A DNA stretch of 7,432 nt, taken from NCBI GenBank assembly GCA_029882335.1, contig JAOUKW010000203.1, forward strand, positions 1 through 7,432, written 5' to 3'. The notes under the pieces are model-generated. The model did no database searches, was not told where the DNA came from, and saw only the letters and a program-made list of their open reading frames with translations. Numbering within the stretch: position 1 is the first letter of the stretch; every line of letters begins with the position of its first letter. The translations under genes and the position numbers were made by a program. This DNA is from Candidatus Heimdallarchaeota archaeon. GTDB lineage: Archaea; Asgardarchaeota; Heimdallarchaeia; Heimdallarchaeales; Kariarchaeaceae. Of this stretch, positions 1 through 5,941 are shown in pieces.

Positions 1-1
1 T

Positions 2-685
2 TCATATAAAAAAGAACTTGCCACAATAGTCATAGAAGTGATCGAAGGTGGAGCTGTTTTAGAACAAACAATATTCTATCCTCAGGGAGGAGGTCAACCG
101 ATGGATAAGGGCGTTTTAATTTGGAATAATGAAGATTATCCAGTTATAGAAATCAAGAAGATTGATGATAAACTGATCCACTTGACAGAGCATACATTTT
201 CAGTTGGCGACAAAGTTACTGTGAAAATTGATTGGGATTATCGTTATGCTCTGATGAAACATCATACTGCACTTCACATTCTTTCTGCAGTAGTATATCG
301 CAAATATCAGGCAAAAGTAACGGGTGGAACAATTTATGAGGATAAAGCTAGATTGGATTTTGATTTATCTGAATTTGGTTTTGAAATGGCAAACGACTTG
401 GTTGAAGAAACTAATAATGAAATTAGAAGAGATCATTTGGTAGAAATTGAGTTTCTCGATCGGGAAGCAGCAGATAAGAATCCGGAGTTAATTAGAACAA
501 AGGTAAATTTATTACCAAAATCAATTAACGAAATACGTACTGTCAAAATTGGTGATATTGATTTACAGGCAGATGGTGGTTTACATGTTTTGAAAACCTC
601 AGAAATAGGAGAGGTACAATTGGTTAAAATTGAAAACAAGGGGAAGGGAAGAAAGCGAATTTCTATCTCTGCCAAGCTTGGATAA
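2..685 (+). CDS. alaX: AlaX-type alanyl-tRNA editing protein, 5' end missing
   Basis: A free-standing editing domain of this family hydrolyses mischarged Ser- or Gly-tRNA(Ala) in the cytosol. The frame is open to the window's left edge, and the 12 codons before the first GTG (38) still read like the family N-terminus (SYKKELATIVIEV). The true start therefore lies upstream and the GTG is not the start. Numbered from the GTG codon, visible marks are the family signature FYPQGGGQP (13-21), the zinc-site HxxxH as HTALH (76-80), and the C-terminal block DGGLHV (179-184) followed by EIGEVQLVKIENKGKGRKRI. The residue equivalent to the Cys of the AlaRS CxxxH motif is Asp179. From memory, ADGGTH variants also occur in archaeal AlaX, so this need not mean loss of function. 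The gene converges on the RNase III-like gene with a 28-bp gap. The family call is firm; the subtype (AlaX-S, -M or -L) cannot be set without the N-terminus. Confidence 0.93.
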   Translation, partial: SYKKELATIVIEVIEGGAVLEQTIFYPQGGGQPMDKGVLIWNNEDYPVIEIKKIDDKLIHLTEHTFSVGDKVTVKIDWDYRYALMKHHTALHILSAVVYRKYQAKVTGGTIYEDKARLDFDLSEFGFEMANDLVEETNNEIRRDHLVEIEFLDREAADKNPELIRTKVNLLPKSINEIRTVKIGDIDLQADGGLHVLKTSEIGEVQLVKIENKGKGRKRISISAKLG

Positions 686-713
686 ATTCCTACCCATAAA
701 TTAGATTTTCAGA

Positions 714-1154
714 TCATTCAAATCTTCTTTCTTTAGCAATATTTACTGTAATGTAAGATAATAATTCTCCAAATGCCTGTGCACAAGCATCTTTTTCTAT
801 TTTATAAAATTCAAAATCTTCTGTATTCAATCTATCCGATAAATATTCAACCATTTCATCCAAGGTTAATACCTTTGTAAAATAAGCATAGGCTAACAAG
901 GCCTCAGCAGCGTCTGATACTTCATCAGGTTTAACTTTTCTGCCAATTGCTTTGCGGAGATTTGCTATTTCCATTGCCTTGGTAAGACTACTATCCCACA
1001 CTCTAATACTTCCAGAAATATCTTTTTTTCCTATTCTAACACATGAATAGATGAAATTACCAATTAAATCACCTAGTCTAGCTAATTTTTTTGAATTTAA
1101 TACATCTCGTAGTGATTTTGCATTAATTTCTTCTTCAATAAATTCTAAATTCAT
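714..1154 (-). CDS. Archaeal RNase III-fold family protein
   Basis: This 146-aa protein resembles the archaeal 'ribonuclease III family' (Pfam PF11469-like), known from crenarchaea and Pyrococcus. Residues 24-37 (LARLGDLIGNFIYS) match the RNase III signature helix, and 81-92 (DAAEALLAYAYF) match the second acidic block. Against bacterial RNase III, Asp29, Asp81 and Glu84 are kept, but the positions of the two signature glutamates are Lys22 and Ala25. Metal-dependent cleavage is therefore uncertain. There is no double-stranded-RNA-binding domain. Residues 93-146 form a helical tail. It is the last gene of the minus-strand csl4 operon, 30 bp after rpoL, with no clear Shine-Dalgarno before its ATG. 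The operon suggests a role in RNA handling, possibly non-catalytic; that part is inference. Confidence 0.78.
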   Translation of the reverse strand: MNLEFIEEEINAKSLRDVLNSKKLARLGDLIGNFIYSCVRIGKKDISGSIRVWDSSLTKAMEIANLRKAIGRKVKPDEVSDAAEALLAYAYFTKVLTLDEMVEYLSDRLNTEDFEFYKIEKDACAQAFGELLSYITVNIAKERRFE

Positions 1155-1184
1155 GTAATTCGTTTGTAGCTAAGTAAATTGAAT

Positions 1185-1472
1185 TTACAGATAAGTATCT
1201 TCAAATGCTTCTTTAAATTGTTCTGTCAATTCAATAGCCTTTCTTGCTGCATTAACAATAGCATCTCTGGGATCTACTGATCCATCAGTTCGTATTTGAA
1301 ACATAACACTGTCTTCAAATGTTCTATCTCTTGCATATCCCGCTAATTTAACTCCTTCTTCCTCAAGGGCTAATACACGAAGTAAATTAAATATAGTATG
1401 TGGATCTTCTTTTATTTGCATTCTAAGATAATCTGGTTCGAGAATTTGTATTTTAACATTCATTGGTTTCAT
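1185..1472 (-). CDS. rpoL: DNA-directed RNA polymerase subunit L (Rpo11)
   Basis: Small subunit that pairs with subunit D (Rpo3) to form the assembly platform of archaeal RNA polymerase, the counterpart of one copy of the bacterial alpha dimer. The 95 residues match family length. The recognisable stretch is EDPHTIFNLLRVLAL (22-36), followed by GVKLAGYARDRTFEDS and the family block RTDGSVDPRDAI. A C-terminal helix completes the RPB11-like dimerisation fold. Two in-frame ATGs exist, at 1472 and 1463. The second gives a protein starting MNVKIQILEPD, closer to the usual family N-terminus, and neither has a convincing Shine-Dalgarno. It lies 12 bp after the DUF2067-like gene in the csl4 operon, a neighbourhood seen for rpoL in other archaea. 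Confidence 0.95.
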   Translation of the reverse strand: MKPMNVKIQILEPDYLRMQIKEDPHTIFNLLRVLALEEEGVKLAGYARDRTFEDSVMFQIRTDGSVDPRDAIVNAARKAIELTEQFKEAFEDTYL

Positions 1473-1484
1473 ACAATCACAAAT

Positions 1485-2276
1485 TTACTCTTTATCTTTA
1501 TCTTCTCCTAGTATATCAAAAGGACTTCTATCTAGTTCTACTCCATTTTGCATGAAAACTATTTTTCCTCCATCAAAAACCATCAATTCATCCTGGTCCT
1601 CATCTAAATCAATTTGCTTCAATTCGCTTTCTTCTTGATCTTTTTCCATCTCAAGATATTGAATGATTGCAAATTCAGGTTCTGAAGTGAATTGTAATCC
1701 ACTCCCCCTATCTGCTAACAGTTGATATTTAGATGCCCTTTCTATAATATCTGTAAATTCTTGATTTGTCTTTAGACGAATTAACACCATAAATCTTTGA
1801 ATATCTCTATGTTCCGATTTTGGTGAACTTCTCAATAATGAAACCAGTTTGGTATGAATTTGTACTAATTCTCGTAAACTAATACTAGTAATCATAGTAT
1901 TATCGGTACTATCTTCCCTTACTTGATAATTGAGTATCGCAAGAGCTTGCATATAGAAGCTTAATTTTATTTCAGGTTTCAAATAATGCATTAGAAAAGA
2001 TGAATGATGATGATAAAATCCCTGATTATCCACTATGGTAGACATATGGATTTGCTCATCAAGTTTGTTGAGTTTCTGAATAACGTCCTCGACATTTGAT
2101 TTATTTCCATATATTTGAAATTCCAGTCTACCTAGTTTTGTATCTAATCTGAAATCCTCCTTATCCAGTAATTGCAAGGCATATTTGAGAAAATATTCCC
2201 TAGTATCTGTACTATCAATATTGAAATATATTTTTTTTGAAAAACTCTGACTTTTGTTTCGTTTATATTTTGTCAT
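1485..2276 (-). CDS. DUF2067-like archaeal protein, function unknown
   Basis: I do not recognise an assigned function. The first about 200 of 263 residues resemble archaeal DUF2067 in layout: an N-terminal alpha/beta unit with GRLEFQIYGNKSNVEDVI (49-66), a middle helical region (93-118), and a segment MITSISLRELVQIHTKLVSL (128-147). The call also rests on its place between csl4 and rpoL, where I recall DUF2067 genes in some archaea. After residue 210 comes an acidic, probably disordered linker (EKDQEESELKQIDLDEDQDE, 211-230). A short hydrophobic beta-rich end follows (LMVFDGGKIVFMQNGVEL, 231-248). As I recall the family is shorter, so this end would be an extension. The 13-bp gap after csl4 holds GAGAAG just before the ATG, a weak ribosome-binding site. 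A role with the exosome or polymerase is inference from the operon. Confidence 0.6.
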   Translation of the reverse strand: MTKYKRNKSQSFSKKIYFNIDSTDTREYFLKYALQLLDKEDFRLDTKLGRLEFQIYGNKSNVEDVIQKLNKLDEQIHMSTIVDNQGFYHHHSSFLMHYLKPEIKLSFYMQALAILNYQVREDSTDNTMITSISLRELVQIHTKLVSLLRSSPKSEHRDIQRFMVLIRLKTNQEFTDIIERASKYQLLADRGSGLQFTSEPEFAIIQYLEMEKDQEESELKQIDLDEDQDELMVFDGGKIVFMQNGVELDRSPFDILGEDKDKE

Positions 2277-2289
2277 AAACTTCTCGTTT

Positions 2290-2874
2290 CTAGTAATTTG
2301 GAATATAATTCATCTTTCCAAAGTCAATTGATGTTTGACGATTTTGTTTATTTTCACACTCGACACATTCAACTAAATTCCTTTTAATTTTCTTTGTATT
2401 TTCACCACAAACATCACAAGTTGCAGCGATCACTCCTGTTTCCGGTCGTTTACACTCTAATTGTACGGGATATGTCTTTGCATCAATAATTGTTGCTTTA
2501 ACTACATCACCCAGTTGATAACTTCCATCAAAGCCTTTCATAAATGATGATGAAGCATCAGATATATGCATGATTGCCGATGCGGCTGGATAAACAGGTT
2601 TCTTATTATTATAGTGTATGTCCAATTTTAATGTACTACTAGTTTGTTTCGTAATTATCCCAATAACAATATCTCCTTTTTTAGGCACTGGTGTTCCTTT
2701 TTTGAAAGGAAAGACATTTGCCCTATAGGTTGATTTATCGACAAATAGACGACCAACTACTGCAGCTTTTACCTGATTGTCTTCAACAAATGTTCTTTTG
2801 CTAACTGGGAGTAATTCCTCTTCTACAGCAATTACATCAGATGGAAACACAATTTTTTCTTTATTTGGTTCCAA
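2290..2874 (-). CDS. csl4: Exosome RNA-binding subunit Csl4
   Basis: Cap subunit of the archaeal exosome, which guides RNA into the Rrp41-Rrp42 phosphorolytic ring and, in studied archaea, helps attach DnaG. Counted from the TTG at 2874 the protein has 194 residues. The N-terminal domain holds VFPSDVIAVEEELLP (9-23), an S1-type RNA-binding domain spans about 65-143, and a C-terminal zinc ribbon has CDVC (153-156) and CVEC (170-173), the four expected cysteines. The open frame extends to a TTG at 2895 with an upstream TAG at 2901-2899. However, AGGAG at 2886-2882 lies inside that extension, 7 bases before the TTG at 2874 and 4 before a GTG at 2877, so a downstream start is preferred. It is the first gene of the minus-strand operon and divergent from the ywgA-like gene. 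Confidence 0.92.
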   Translation of the reverse strand: MEPNKEKIVFPSDVIAVEEELLPVSKRTFVEDNQVKAAVVGRLFVDKSTYRANVFPFKKGTPVPKKGDIVIGIITKQTSSTLKLDIHYNNKKPVYPAASAIMHISDASSSFMKGFDGSYQLGDVVKATIIDAKTYPVQLECKRPETGVIAATCDVCGENTKKIKRNLVECVECENKQNRQTSIDFGKMNYIPNY

Positions 2875-2880
2875 CACTAA

Positions 2881-2886
2881 TCTCCT
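2881..2886 (-). promoter_or_regulatory. Shine-Dalgarno deciding the csl4 start
   Basis: AGGAGA on the minus strand matches the archaeal anti-Shine-Dalgarno sequence. It would be read as codons 4-5 if translation began at the TTG at 2895, but it is correctly spaced for the TTG at 2874 (7 bases) and acceptable for the GTG at 2877 (4 bases). It is the clearest Shine-Dalgarno in the window. Confidence 0.55.
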
Positions 2887-2967
2887 AAATACCAATATCT
2901 ATACTGCATTATTAATTTTGGTTTTGCAATCAACATCCCGCCCTATTTGCTGAGCATTCTTTTGTCA

Positions 2968-2977
2968 AATATAAAAT
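2968..2977. promoter_or_regulatory. TATA-like box between csl4 and ywgA-like genes
   Basis: AATATAAAAT in the 161-bp divergent spacer (2875-3035) reads as a TATA element on the plus strand. On the minus strand it reads ATTTTATATT. For the ywgA-like gene it would predict transcription from about 2995. For csl4 it would predict a start near 2945 and a leader of about 70 bases. A weaker ATTAATAAT nearer csl4 (about 2908-2916) is an alternative that would place the csl4 start right before its AGGAGA. Confidence 0.4.
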
Positions 2978-2980
2978 ACT

Positions 2981-3007
2981 TTCATTTACCTCAGTCGGGT
3001 CAATGAA
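2981..3007. repeat. 27-bp dyad, candidate operator before ywgA-like gene
   Basis: Arms TTCATT-T-ACC (2981-2990) and GGT-C-AATGAA (2998-3007) are complementary at 9 of 10 positions around a 7-base centre. The dyad sits between the distal TATA-like box and the gene start. It begins with TTCATTTACCT, which recurs before the HD phosphohydrolase gene. It could bind a dimeric regulator or fold as an RNA hairpin. This is a sequence observation only. Confidence 0.4.
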
Positions 3008-3013
3008 TTTATA
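3008..3013 (+). promoter_or_regulatory. Proximal TATA-like box, ywgA-like gene
   Basis: TTTATA lies about 25 bp before the ATG at 3036, the spacing expected for a leaderless archaeal transcript. It supports ATG 3036 over the GTG at 3018, but the more distal TATA-like box at 2968-2977 competes with it. Confidence 0.35.
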
Positions 3014-3035
3014 ACGCGTGAATAAATTAGCAATT

Positions 3036-3548
3036 ATGGATAGAGTAATTTTACTTGGTAATATATTAAATGAATTTGGACCTATAAAGGGAGAAAAATC
3101 ATTACAGAAAATCATTTATCTTTTTCAACAATATTGCCATCATCTGGGATATCGATATAACTGGAATATACATGGACCAATCTCAAATGATCTAATTACC
3201 GATATTCATGAATCTCATGCAATTGGAATTACTTCTATCAAATGGGAAGATAATATTCCTATTTATCAAAGCAATTCTAATCTATCCCATATTTCGAAAT
3301 ACTGGAAAGAAAAACTTGAAAGAGATCAACTATCAAATCAAGTCAAAATAAAAATCAGTAAGATCCGTGATATACTCCAAGAAAAAATGGAAAATCCCGA
3401 GGAGTTAGAGATACTAAGCTCAATTCACTACATCAATAACTCATTTCAACATGAAATAAACCACAATAATAACATCCACGATCGATATTCTCCAGATAAA
3501 ATCAATGAAATGTCAAGCATACTTGGGAAATTCAATGAGATTCAATGA
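3036..3548 (+). CDS. YwgA-like (Panacea/SocA-related) protein
   Basis: Matches the pattern of the YwgA family, related to the Panacea/SocA (DUF4065) fold. Those proteins are small helical cytosolic proteins, often antitoxins or adaptor-like partners, and YwgA itself has no assigned function. From ATG 3036 (170 aa) the marks are KSLQKIIYLFQ (21-31), a region GYRYNWNIHGPISNDLI (38-54), and a helix LEILSSIHYI (124-133) typical of the fold's second half. A GTG at 3018 would add six residues. ATG 3036 is preferred because the family motif starts soon after it and a TATA-like box lies about 25 bp upstream. It converges on the HD phosphohydrolase gene with a 76-bp gap. A YwgA-HD (YwfO) neighbourhood is known from Bacillus, which strengthens the call. 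The last 40 residues are rich in Asn, His and Ile. Confidence 0.75.
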   Translation: MDRVILLGNILNEFGPIKGEKSLQKIIYLFQQYCHHLGYRYNWNIHGPISNDLITDIHESHAIGITSIKWEDNIPIYQSNSNLSHISKYWKEKLERDQLSNQVKIKISKIRDILQEKMENPEELEILSSIHYINNSFQHEINHNNNIHDRYSPDKINEMSSILGKFNEIQ

Positions 3549-3556
3549 ATTCCCAA
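3523..3556 (+). terminator. Stem-loop over the ywgA-like stop codon, possible terminator
   Basis: TTGGGAAATTCA (3523-3534) can pair with TGAATTCCCAA (3546-3556), with one bulged A and an 11-base loop. The stop codon TGA (3546-3548) lies in the right arm. T-rich DNA follows (3570-3600). A third copy, TTGGGAATTT at 3601-3610, can pair with the same right arm. It may end or stabilise the transcript in the convergent spacer; this is not proven. Confidence 0.35.
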
Positions 3557-3624
3557 TATTCATTGTCATTTGATCTCTTTATATCATTTTCAATTATTAT
3601 TTGGGAATTTATTATAATCCGATT

Positions 3625-5085
3625 TCATTGAAAAGGTATCCTACGTACCTGATAATCTTCAAATTTAGTCAAAATAGGACTTACTTCTTTCTTCAATTGA
3701 GACCTATTCTCATGAGCAGTAAAAAATATAAATCTATGATAGATACGATCTGTAATATATGGTAAGAAGGTATGCCCATATGCAACTCTTGTAGGATCTA
3801 CTAATTCTCCTCTGGAATTAATCATTAATATTACATTTTTCAATGATGTACTATCTTCAAAACCATCTGTTGTATTCATAATCTTACGTGGTAATGGATC
3901 AATGAGCTTTTGCTGCTTATGTTCAGTATACATCCAGTGATCTTTATCCTCCCAGTCTTCTGCCGGAATCTCTAATCTTTCTTTTATCTCTCTTAATAAC
4001 GAATATGTTTCTCTAGCCTCATCAGATAAGTTTTCTCCAATACTGAGTGTATGATAAAATGGACCTTGCTTGGATAATGAAGCTCGATTCAATAAAGGAT
4101 CAACAAGCCAACTCTTTTCTTGTTTCAACCCCTTGGAATATGTTGTCCAAAATGAATATTCATCAAACTCAATAAATTTATCTGGATCCTCAAAATAAAT
4201 ATCTGGTAAATCAAAATATTGGTTCTTTGATGTTATTAATCGATAATATCCCCTTCTTAATGCTGCTTCATAGCCAACAACTGCAGTGTTGAAGTACACT
4301 GTTTGATGCATTCGATGTCTAGCCAATAATAACTGTTCCAATGCTTCAATGCCTTTTAACTTAAATCCCATGACTGTATGTTCTTTTCCATCAATTTTTG
4401 TTGCATATGGTAAAATCGAATCTAACAACCTCTCTCCATCAAATCTTCCCTGTTCTACTCCACAGTAAACTGAATCTCGAATTAAATAATCCATTCGATC
4501 AGCATCAATAGCGCTACTTATTACAAAACTTGGAAAAAGTGTTCTACCAAGTACTGAATAATCTCCAAGTATCAATGCACTTACCTGCTCTGTAAGGTCA
4601 TCTAATAAATCATTAAAATAATGTTTCAACAAATATGCTGAAAGATCCTCATGAAGAAAGGATTCCTTGATGAACTGCTTATCTGATAACCATCGTACTG
4701 CACCTTCTAAATTATGACTAAAGGGAAAATGACCAATATCATGACATAATGCCGCAATTCGCGTTACTTGCAACATATTTTCGCTGAAAATCTCATCTGC
4801 ATGAATGTCACCACATATTTCCTTATTCTGTAACCAATTATCATATGCAGAGGTGAATATTTTGCTCACATTATGCATCACACCCAAGGAATGCGAAAAT
4901 CGATTATGTGTAGATCCTGGATACACATACTTAGCCATCCCTAATTGAGTAATGTTTCGCAGTCTCTGAAATATCGGATGTTTAACTATATTATATTCCA
5001 TCTCTGTTAACTGAATTAATCCATGAATCGGGTCTGCTATTCGTTTGACAAATTGCAAATGATGAACTGGATTAACTACACTCAT
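3625..5085 (-). CDS. HD-domain nucleotide phosphohydrolase (YwfO/SAMHD1-like)
   Basis: Metal-dependent HD phosphohydrolase of the group that includes YwfO, EF1143 and SAMHD1. Characterised members hydrolyse dNTPs to nucleoside and triphosphate. The N-terminus DPIHGLIQL (18-26) and QRLRNITQLGMAKYVYPG (40-57) are hallmark segments. Metal ligands are visible as His65 (RFSHSLGV), His115-Asp116 (LCHDIGHFPFSH) and Asp194/Asp196 (SAIDADRMDYLIRDS). The catalytic core ends near residue 280. About 200 further residues follow, with a helical part (355-375) and a C-terminal alpha/beta region (415-486) without a recognised domain. The length (486 aa) is somewhat above bacterial relatives. The ATG at 5085 has only a weak AGGT upstream. 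Its convergent neighbour is the ywgA-like gene, the same family pair as in Bacillus. Exact substrate and allosteric control are unknown. Confidence 0.9.
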   Translation of the reverse strand: MSVVNPVHHLQFVKRIADPIHGLIQLTEMEYNIVKHPIFQRLRNITQLGMAKYVYPGSTHNRFSHSLGVMHNVSKIFTSAYDNWLQNKEICGDIHADEIFSENMLQVTRIAALCHDIGHFPFSHNLEGAVRWLSDKQFIKESFLHEDLSAYLLKHYFNDLLDDLTEQVSALILGDYSVLGRTLFPSFVISSAIDADRMDYLIRDSVYCGVEQGRFDGERLLDSILPYATKIDGKEHTVMGFKLKGIEALEQLLLARHRMHQTVYFNTAVVGYEAALRRGYYRLITSKNQYFDLPDIYFEDPDKFIEFDEYSFWTTYSKGLKQEKSWLVDPLLNRASLSKQGPFYHTLSIGENLSDEARETYSLLREIKERLEIPAEDWEDKDHWMYTEHKQQKLIDPLPRKIMNTTDGFEDSTSLKNVILMINSRGELVDPTRVAYGHTFLPYITDRIYHRFIFFTAHENRSQLKKEVSPILTKFEDYQVRRIPFQ

Positions 5086-5158
5086 CTTTATGATTACCTA
5101 ATAATGATATTCATTTACCTGTATTTGTAAATTGTGAAATAACTATGAGTATGGGTAA

Positions 5159-5174
5159 TTTTTATACATATAAA
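5159..5174 (-). promoter_or_regulatory. TATA-like promoter of HD phosphohydrolase gene
   Basis: On the minus strand this reads TTTATATGTATAAAAA, two overlapping TATA-like boxes. They predict a transcript start near 5137-5146, giving a leader of about 50-60 bases that contains the ATTTAC/GTAAAT dyad. Confidence 0.4.
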
Positions 5175-5365
5175 TATTTAAATTAAAAATAACTATCAAT
5201 ATCAAACAAATTCAATTCAAATAATAAAAAATCAAATTTATAACATACAGATTAATTTACCCAATTCATTTAATGAAATAATACAAGAGTTACATCCATT
5301 TAAATTATAATCACCACATCATAATTATTATTGACTTTCGACCAATTAGAATCAATCATATTTAT

Positions 5366-5375
5366 CAATATAAGA
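5366..5375 (+). promoter_or_regulatory. TATA-like promoter of ACT-like gene
   Basis: CAATATAAGA is centred about 26 bp before the ATG at 5398, which fits a leaderless transcript starting at the initiation codon. ATATTTAT just upstream (5358-5365) is a second candidate with a leader of about 10 bases. No Shine-Dalgarno is present. Confidence 0.45.
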
Positions 5376-5397
5376 GATAATAACTAATTATTGTAAA

Positions 5398-5811
5398 ATG
5401 GATCAAATTTGCTACCCTAAGATTATTGATAAGAATGATACATCATCATCCTGTAATTGGTTACCTCTAGAAACCATTGAATTGATCCGTAATCATAAAA
5501 CAGATATCATACTTAGCATTCTTGAATCAGATAAAATGGTAGTTCATTACTACCCTATCAAAAGTAATGCATATCACATACAAGTTAAATTCAACAAATT
5601 CGCCGCAATAATAATTTCCGAGATGATAAATAAATTACGAGACCTAACCCGAAAAATTCTATTCTCCAAAGGAACTACTCATGCAAACTCTGGTGGATAT
5701 ATTTGGGAAGCATTCATACTCGAAGAAGATCTCGAGGATTCAATAGAAAACATAGATTCTATTCTCAATAAACTAAAAGAAGTCTCCAGTATCACGTGGA
5801 AACAAGTCTAA
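5398..5811 (+). CDS. Small protein with ACT-like C-terminal half
   Basis: No assigned function is recognised. From residue 47 the predicted order of strands and helices is beta-alpha-beta-beta-alpha-beta, as in ACT domains. These are strand AYHIQVKF (58-65), helix AAIIISEMINKLRDLTRK (69-86), strand ILFSKGTTH (87-95), strand YIWEAFILE (101-109), helix SIENIDSILNKLKEV (115-129), and strand SITWKQV (131-137). Archaeal proteins of this outline often bind amino acids or regulate, but ligand and partner are not visible here. The N-terminal 46 residues contain two cysteines and a predicted helix (24-43), and no membrane segment. The ATG lies about 26 bp after a TATA-like box. The gene stands alone, divergent from the HD gene and convergent with the toroid gene. 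The reading frame is well supported; the fold is a manual guess. Confidence 0.7.
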   Translation: MDQICYPKIIDKNDTSSSCNWLPLETIELIRNHKTDIILSILESDKMVVHYYPIKSNAYHIQVKFNKFAAIIISEMINKLRDLTRKILFSKGTTHANSGGYIWEAFILEEDLEDSIENIDSILNKLKEVSSITWKQV

Positions 5812-5921
5812 AACGAAATTTAAAAGTATTTGAAAAATAATGAAAACTTCCTTAACAAACATCAAATAAAGCAGCTTAATAAAACACACCTAAATCTATT
5901 GATGATTGATGCATCTTCCTC

Positions 5922-5927
5922 AAAAAA
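5922..5927 (-). terminator. T-tract after the toroid-protein gene
   Basis: Six consecutive T on the minus strand lie 14 bases after the stop codon at 5942. Archaeal polymerase commonly ends on such tracts without a hairpin, so this is a plausible terminator. The convergent spacer (5812-5941) holds nothing else I can identify. Confidence 0.35.
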
Positions 5928-5941
5928 TATATGCTTTAAAT

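Larger units (their letters stand above)
5086..5397. other. AT-rich divergent intergenic region
   Basis: This 312-bp spacer separates the HD gene (minus) from the ACT-like gene (plus). It is strongly AT-rich and I see no credible reading frame or structural RNA in it. It holds promoter-like boxes for both genes and several dyads. ATTTAC/GTAAAT (5113-5118 and 5127-5132) overlaps a second copy of TTCATTTACCT (5110-5120). TTCATTTAATGAA (5265-5277) is a perfect palindrome around its central T. TGGGTAA (5152-5158) and TTACCCA (5257-5263) form a widely spaced inverted pair. It may be a regulatory region; short dyads are common by chance at this composition. Confidence 0.5.

Noticed and set aside
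433..675. Minus-strand open frame inside the AlaX gene
   Set aside because: It is fully covered by a strongly recognisable AlaX coding frame on the other strand, and its translation has no family resemblance.
2930..3115. Minus-strand open frame across the csl4/ywgA spacer
   Set aside because: It overlaps the promoter region and the start of the ywgA-like gene, is only 61 residues, and has no recognisable content.
3036..5085. Classical toxin-antitoxin operon
   Set aside because: The two genes are convergent rather than co-transcribed, and the HD protein is a long full-domain enzyme, so a standard toxin-antitoxin label is not justified; a functional pair is kept as a hypothesis.
5086..5397. 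Replication origin in the AT-rich spacer
   Set aside because: No origin recognition box repeats and no cdc6/orc1 gene are visible; AT-richness alone is ordinary for intergenic DNA here.
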